Position numbers and translations under genes: made by a program. Below are positions 7,517-10,076 of a stretch of 10,076 bases of DNA, one piece after another. The stretch comes from FEN-727 sp036508635 (GTDB taxonomy: Bacteria > Actinomycetota > Geothermincolia > Fen-727 > Anoxymicrobiaceae). The notes beneath the pieces were generated by a model that saw only the letters and a program-made list of their open reading frames with translations, was not told the DNA's origin and made no database searches. The number at the start of each line of letters is the position of its first letter. Position 1 is the first letter of the stretch. The stretch spans positions 1 through 10,076 of the forward strand of contig DATCGY010000058.1 of assembly GCA_036508635.1 (NCBI GenBank). The letters are read 5' to 3'.

Positions 7517-8179
7517 GTGCAGCAACAGCAAAGCAGTCTCGTGCAAAACCTCTACTACTATATACAGCAGCGCCTTGACTCCGATTGGTCCACCGACCCC
7601 GGGATGGCCGTGCTCCTCAGCATCGTGACCTGCGGCATCTACGGCTACTACATCTTCTACAAGCTGCTCGAGCGACGAGACCTGCATCTCGCCCGCATGA
7701 CGAATATGGTCAACACCTCCGTCGCGCTGCTCAAGGAAAAGGCGGCACAGTCGGGCAAGTACGAACTTGTCGGCCAGGAGCTGTCGCAGATAGAGATGGT
7801 ACAGCGTGGGATATATGATCAGAGCCGGGAGCGCGGCGCGGCCCTGTGGCTGGTCATAGGACTGGTCACCGGCGGCATCGGCATATTGATCGGATACTAT
7901 TTCATAATGGACGACATGGCCAGGCACGACCAGTTGGAGGCGCAGTACTTCACACTGATGTCCGCAGCGCTGGCGAAGATGGGGCTCTCGGGGCAGGCTT
8001 CGCAAGCCGCTCCCAATATTCCCGACCGCAACTTCGTGGTCTACCTTGTCCTTTCCCTGGTCACATGTGGCATCTACGCCTTCTACTGGCTATACGCCCT
8101 TGTCGACGACGGCAACAAGCACATCGAAGCGCAGGTCCCCTGGGAGGACTTTATCTATTCGGCGCTTGCCGCCGCTTAA
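7517..8179 (+). CDS. DUF4234-like membrane protein with three repeats of one TM motif
   Basis: The protein has 220 residues. The GTG start has a perfect AAGGAGG (7505-7511) five bases upstream. Three related blocks stand out: LLSIVTCGIYGYYIFYKLLE (33-52), IGLVTGGIGILIGYYFIMDD (114-133) and LVLSLVTCGIYAFYWLYALV (177-196). Each is a hydrophobic run with VT(C/G)GI, then aromatic residues, then a charged helix (ERRDLHLARM, MARHDQLEAQ, GNKHIEAQ). The first and third match the VTCGIY pattern of DUF4234 proteins; the middle copy has lost the Cys and the IY pair. A Gln-rich N-terminus and a soluble, probably helical stretch (about 60-105) complete it. It follows the DUF2752 gene by 39 bases on the same strand and probably shares its transcript. 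The function of DUF4234 is unknown, and no catalytic motif is visible. Confidence 0.78.
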   Translation: MQQQQSSLVQNLYYYIQQRLDSDWSTDPGMAVLLSIVTCGIYGYYIFYKLLERRDLHLARMTNMVNTSVALLKEKAAQSGKYELVGQELSQIEMVQRGIYDQSRERGAALWLVIGLVTGGIGILIGYYFIMDDMARHDQLEAQYFTLMSAALAKMGLSGQASQAAPNIPDRNFVVYLVLSLVTCGIYAFYWLYALVDDGNKHIEAQVPWEDFIYSALAAA

Positions 8180-8268
8180 ACCCGCCTTCCGGCGTCTCCA
8201 CGCTGACACGGCCGGGGCCGCGGCACGAAATGCGGGTTCGCGACCGACGAACGACCTGGAGGTCAGGC

Positions 8269-8940
8269 ATGAAATTCTGCGATCAATGTGGACAGGGCAA
8301 CACGGACGATTCGGCGTTCTGTGTCCAGTGCGGCACAGCCGTGATGCCCGGTGGGGCAACCCAACCACCACCCGGAGAAAGCGTCCCACCCGTCCAGGGT
8401 GAGAGCGGGGGGCCCGTGATGGCGGCGGCTTCCCCAGAAGGTGGCCCGCCTCCTGAAGGTGAGGCCGGTGCGCCCGGAGCCATGCCTCCTCCCGGTATGA
8501 TGCCGCCTCCTCCAGGCGTCGTGCCTCCACCACCGGGGATGCTCACCGGACCACCTCACCCCCAGGGACCCCCACCCCCTCCTGGTGCACCCGCACCGCC
8601 ACCCGGCTACTATCCGCAGGTGCCGCGACCGGCACCGACCGACGGCATGGCCATAGCTTCGCTGATAATGGGGATCGGCGGGTTCTTCTTCTGCCCGCTA
8701 TTGTTCGGTGTCCTCGCGGTAGTGTTCGGATATATCGGAAGAGGCCACATAAGGGAGACTGGCGGCCACATCCAGGGCGACAGCTTCGCCACGGCCGGGA
8801 TTATTCTCGGGTTCATCCAGATCGGGCTGGTCGTCCTGGTCGCGCTGATCTGGGCGATCATAGCGATAATCGCGGCATCGACACATGCTCAGACGATGGC
8901 GCCGACGATTCTAGCAGTGGGAGCGGCGGTGATGCTCTAA
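8269..8940 (+). CDS. Zinc-ribbon, proline-rich, DUF4190-like membrane protein
   Basis: The protein has 223 residues. Residues 1-24 form a small zinc ribbon with paired cysteines C4/C7 (CDQC) and C18/C21 (CVQC). Residues 25-124 are a low-complexity Pro/Gly linker with many PPPPG-type runs. Residues 125-203 hold two hydrophobic segments (about 127-156 and 174-203) around a short GHIRETGGHIQGDSFA loop. This layout, starting with TDGMAIASLIMGI, is typical of DUF4190-type proteins. The tail is short and partly hydrophobic. The ATG at 8269 has GGAGG (8258-8262) six bases upstream. The same frame is open further upstream but overlaps the previous gene and lacks a ribosome site. It lies 89 bases after the DUF4234-like gene. 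A cytoplasmic ribbon with a flexible linker to the membrane suggests an adaptor or sensor; that is inference only. Confidence 0.8.
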   Translation: MKFCDQCGQGNTDDSAFCVQCGTAVMPGGATQPPPGESVPPVQGESGGPVMAAASPEGGPPPEGEAGAPGAMPPPGMMPPPPGVVPPPPGMLTGPPHPQGPPPPPGAPAPPPGYYPQVPRPAPTDGMAIASLIMGIGGFFFCPLLFGVLAVVFGYIGRGHIRETGGHIQGDSFATAGIILGFIQIGLVVLVALIWAIIAIIAASTHAQTMAPTILAVGAAVML

Positions 8941-8953
8941 AGCCGCCTCCACG

Positions 8954-8971
8954 GGCGGTCAGATGACCGCC
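8954..8971. terminator. GC-rich hairpin between convergent genes
   Basis: GGCGGTC, loop AGAT, GACCGCC: a perfect 7-base stem placed 13 bases after the stop of the zinc-ribbon gene and 16 bases before the end of xseB. An alternative CCGCC/GGCGG pairing uses the upstream arm at 8943-8947. No T-run follows on either strand, so intrinsic termination is uncertain. The position between convergent stops supports a shared transcript end. Confidence 0.4.
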
Positions 8972-8987
8972 GGCGCGTCAGGGACGC

Positions 8988-9245
8988 TCAATCTTCGTCG
9001 GAGCTTTCGGCGGTCTCGTCGTCGAAGGCCACTGCTTCGACCTCGCCTTCGAGGGAGTCCACTAGCAGCTCGACCCGTGCCTGGGCAGAGTCGAGCCTGT
9101 CCTGGCAGTACTTGATGAGCGACACCCCGCGCTCGAAAAGCGCCAGGCTCTGCTCTAGCTCGAGCTCGCCGCTCTCTAGAGAGTCAGTGATCTTTTCGAG
9201 CTCTTCGATCGCGGATTTGAACGTCGGTTCGTTTTCCGTCGCCAA
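8988..9245 (-). CDS. xseB: Exodeoxyribonuclease VII small subunit
   Basis: Small subunit of exonuclease VII, which degrades single-stranded DNA from either end to oligonucleotides and acts in repair; several XseB copies bind each XseA. The protein has 85 residues, the usual XseB length. It carries the family pattern near the N-terminus: FKSAIEELEKITDSLESGEL, then LEQSLALFERGVSLIKYCQ, then a second helix with AQARVELL. The C-terminal 20 or so residues are very acidic. The start is TTG at 9245, with AAGGAG 9 bases upstream inside the last codons of xseA. It begins 6 bases after the xseA stop, so the two should be co-translated, which fits subunits of one complex. Confidence 0.96.
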   Translation of the reverse strand: MATENEPTFKSAIEELEKITDSLESGELELEQSLALFERGVSLIKYCQDRLDSAQARVELLVDSLEGEVEAVAFDDETAESSDED

Positions 9246-9251
9246 GCGGAC

Positions 9252-10076
9252 TCACTCCTTTTCTTTACCCGTTACCTGGGCGTCTATGACGCCTTTGGCG
9301 AGCCTTATCGTCAGCGGTGTCGCGACATCCACCTCGTCGGGGGAACGGACCACCGCCCCGGTACGCCTGTCAAAAGTTATCGAATAGCCGCGCTCGAGAA
9401 CGGCTATGGGGCTCAAAGCCTGCGCCCGAGCCTTAATTCTCTCAAGCATGCCGGTCTCCCTTTCGATGACCCTTACCCCCGCCAGGGAAATGCGCGACCG
9501 CCTCGTCGCAAGCCCCGCGCTAACCCCCGAGAGCAACTCTCCCTTGAGCCTGAAGACGGGCCTGCTCGCCAGCACCGCGAGACGGTGGGCGTTTCGAGTC
9601 AGGCCCCTTCGAGGGCTTTCCGGAAGCGATACAACCGCGCGCTCGAACCTCTGCATGAACGAAGCGAGTAGGGATTCGGAACCCCTGTAAGGTGGCCTCC
9701 GGCGGATGTTTTCGAGTAGCTTTTCGCCGACCCTGAGGTCGGAGGCCGCATGACGGCGCAGAGTCGCGGCGGCCTTGCCCATGAGCGCGTACACCTGGTG
9801 CCTGTCCGGAACCGCCGCTTCGGCGGCGGCCGTGGGGGTGCTTGCCCGCCGGTCGGCAACGAGGTCGGCGATGCTGACGTCCGGCTCGTGACCTATGCCA
9901 GTAACGACCGGAACGCTCATGCCGGCTAGAGTGCGCGCCACCGGCTCGGTACTGAACGGCTCCAGGTCCTGGATCGAGCCGCCTCCCCTGGCCAGTATCA
10001 CCAGGTCGACCGGCCAGCGGCTGTCGAAGAACTCGAGGCCGTCACAGATCTGTTTGGCCGCCCCTTCGCCCTGGAC
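9252..10076 (-). CDS. xseA: Exodeoxyribonuclease VII large subunit, N-terminus beyond window edge
   Basis: Catalytic subunit of exonuclease VII, cleaving single-stranded DNA to acid-soluble oligonucleotides. The frame is open from the right edge for 274 residues to a TGA. Seen in order: VQGEGAA at the start of the fragment, ARGGGSIQDL (29-38), VVTGIGHEPDVSIADLVAD (57-75), RRASTPTAAAE (76-86), a long helical region, and the C-terminal LERGYSI element followed by a short beta domain (VDVATPLTIRLAKG). These are the conserved blocks of the XseA nuclease and C-terminal regions. The missing part would be the N-terminal OB-fold and the start of the catalytic domain, roughly 130 residues. xseB follows 6 bases downstream. 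No frameshift or internal stop is seen. Confidence 0.97.
   Translation of the reverse strand, partial: VQGEGAAKQICDGLEFFDSRWPVDLVILARGGGSIQDLEPFSTEPVARTLAGMSVPVVTGIGHEPDVSIADLVADRRASTPTAAAEAAVPDRHQVYALMGKAAATLRRHAASDLRVGEKLLENIRRRPPYRGSESLLASFMQRFERAVVSLPESPRRGLTRNAHRLAVLASRPVFRLKGELLSGVSAGLATRRSRISLAGVRVIERETGMLERIKARAQALSPIAVLERGYSITFDRRTGAVVRSPDEVDVATPLTIRLAKGVIDAQVTGKEKE

Noticed and set aside
7846..8268. Upstream in-frame extension of the zinc-ribbon protein, making a 364-residue frame
   Set aside because: It overlaps the DUF4234-like gene in another frame. The ATG at 8269 has a strong GGAGG and begins exactly at the zinc ribbon.
8283..8559. Minus-strand Gly-rich open frames opposite the polyproline linker
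   Set aside because: They are the mirror of CCX-repeat codons in the zinc-ribbon gene; no start signal or conserved domain.

Overview
The window looks like ordinary chromosome from a high-GC Gram-positive bacterium, most likely an actinobacterium. This rests on GC-rich coding sequence, frequent GTG/TTG starts, a HelY/Ski2-like helicase with a C-terminal DSHCT-like region, a PASTA-containing cell-wall amidase, and zinc-ribbon/proline-rich/DUF4190-type membrane proteins. There is no rRNA, tRNA, CRISPR array, transposase or phage gene, and I cannot name a genus.

Left part (1-5955), all on the minus strand. In transcription order: a large DExH helicase; truA (tRNA pseudouridine synthase), 28 bases after it and probably starting at a TTG; then, after a 120-base gap with hairpins, a membrane-anchored M28 zinc aminopeptidase. 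A 393-base non-coding gap follows, holding a good sigma-70-type promoter whose -35 box sits in a perfect inverted repeat. Next comes an N-acetylmuramoyl-L-alanine amidase with a membrane anchor and a PASTA domain, which runs off the left edge.

Middle part (6036-8940), plus strand, divergent from the helicase. A strong-looking promoter (TTGGCT, 17 bases, TATAAT) precedes a CorA-type Mg2+/Co2+ channel. Three small uncharacterised membrane proteins follow in the same direction: a DUF2752 protein whose start overlaps the corA stop, a DUF4234-like protein with three copies of one membrane motif, and a zinc-ribbon/polyproline/DUF4190-like protein. The first pair is probably translationally coupled; co-transcription of the rest is inferred from spacing and orientation only.

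Right part (8988-10076), minus strand, convergent with the membrane cluster: xseB and the C-terminal two-thirds of xseA, the two subunits of exonuclease VII, separated by 6 bases. A GC-rich hairpin lies between the convergent ends.

Most of the window is housekeeping. The least-explained part is the membrane-protein cluster behind corA. The best regulatory signals are the amidase promoter with its palindrome and the corA promoter. I found no clear evidence of a new defence, mobile or signalling system.
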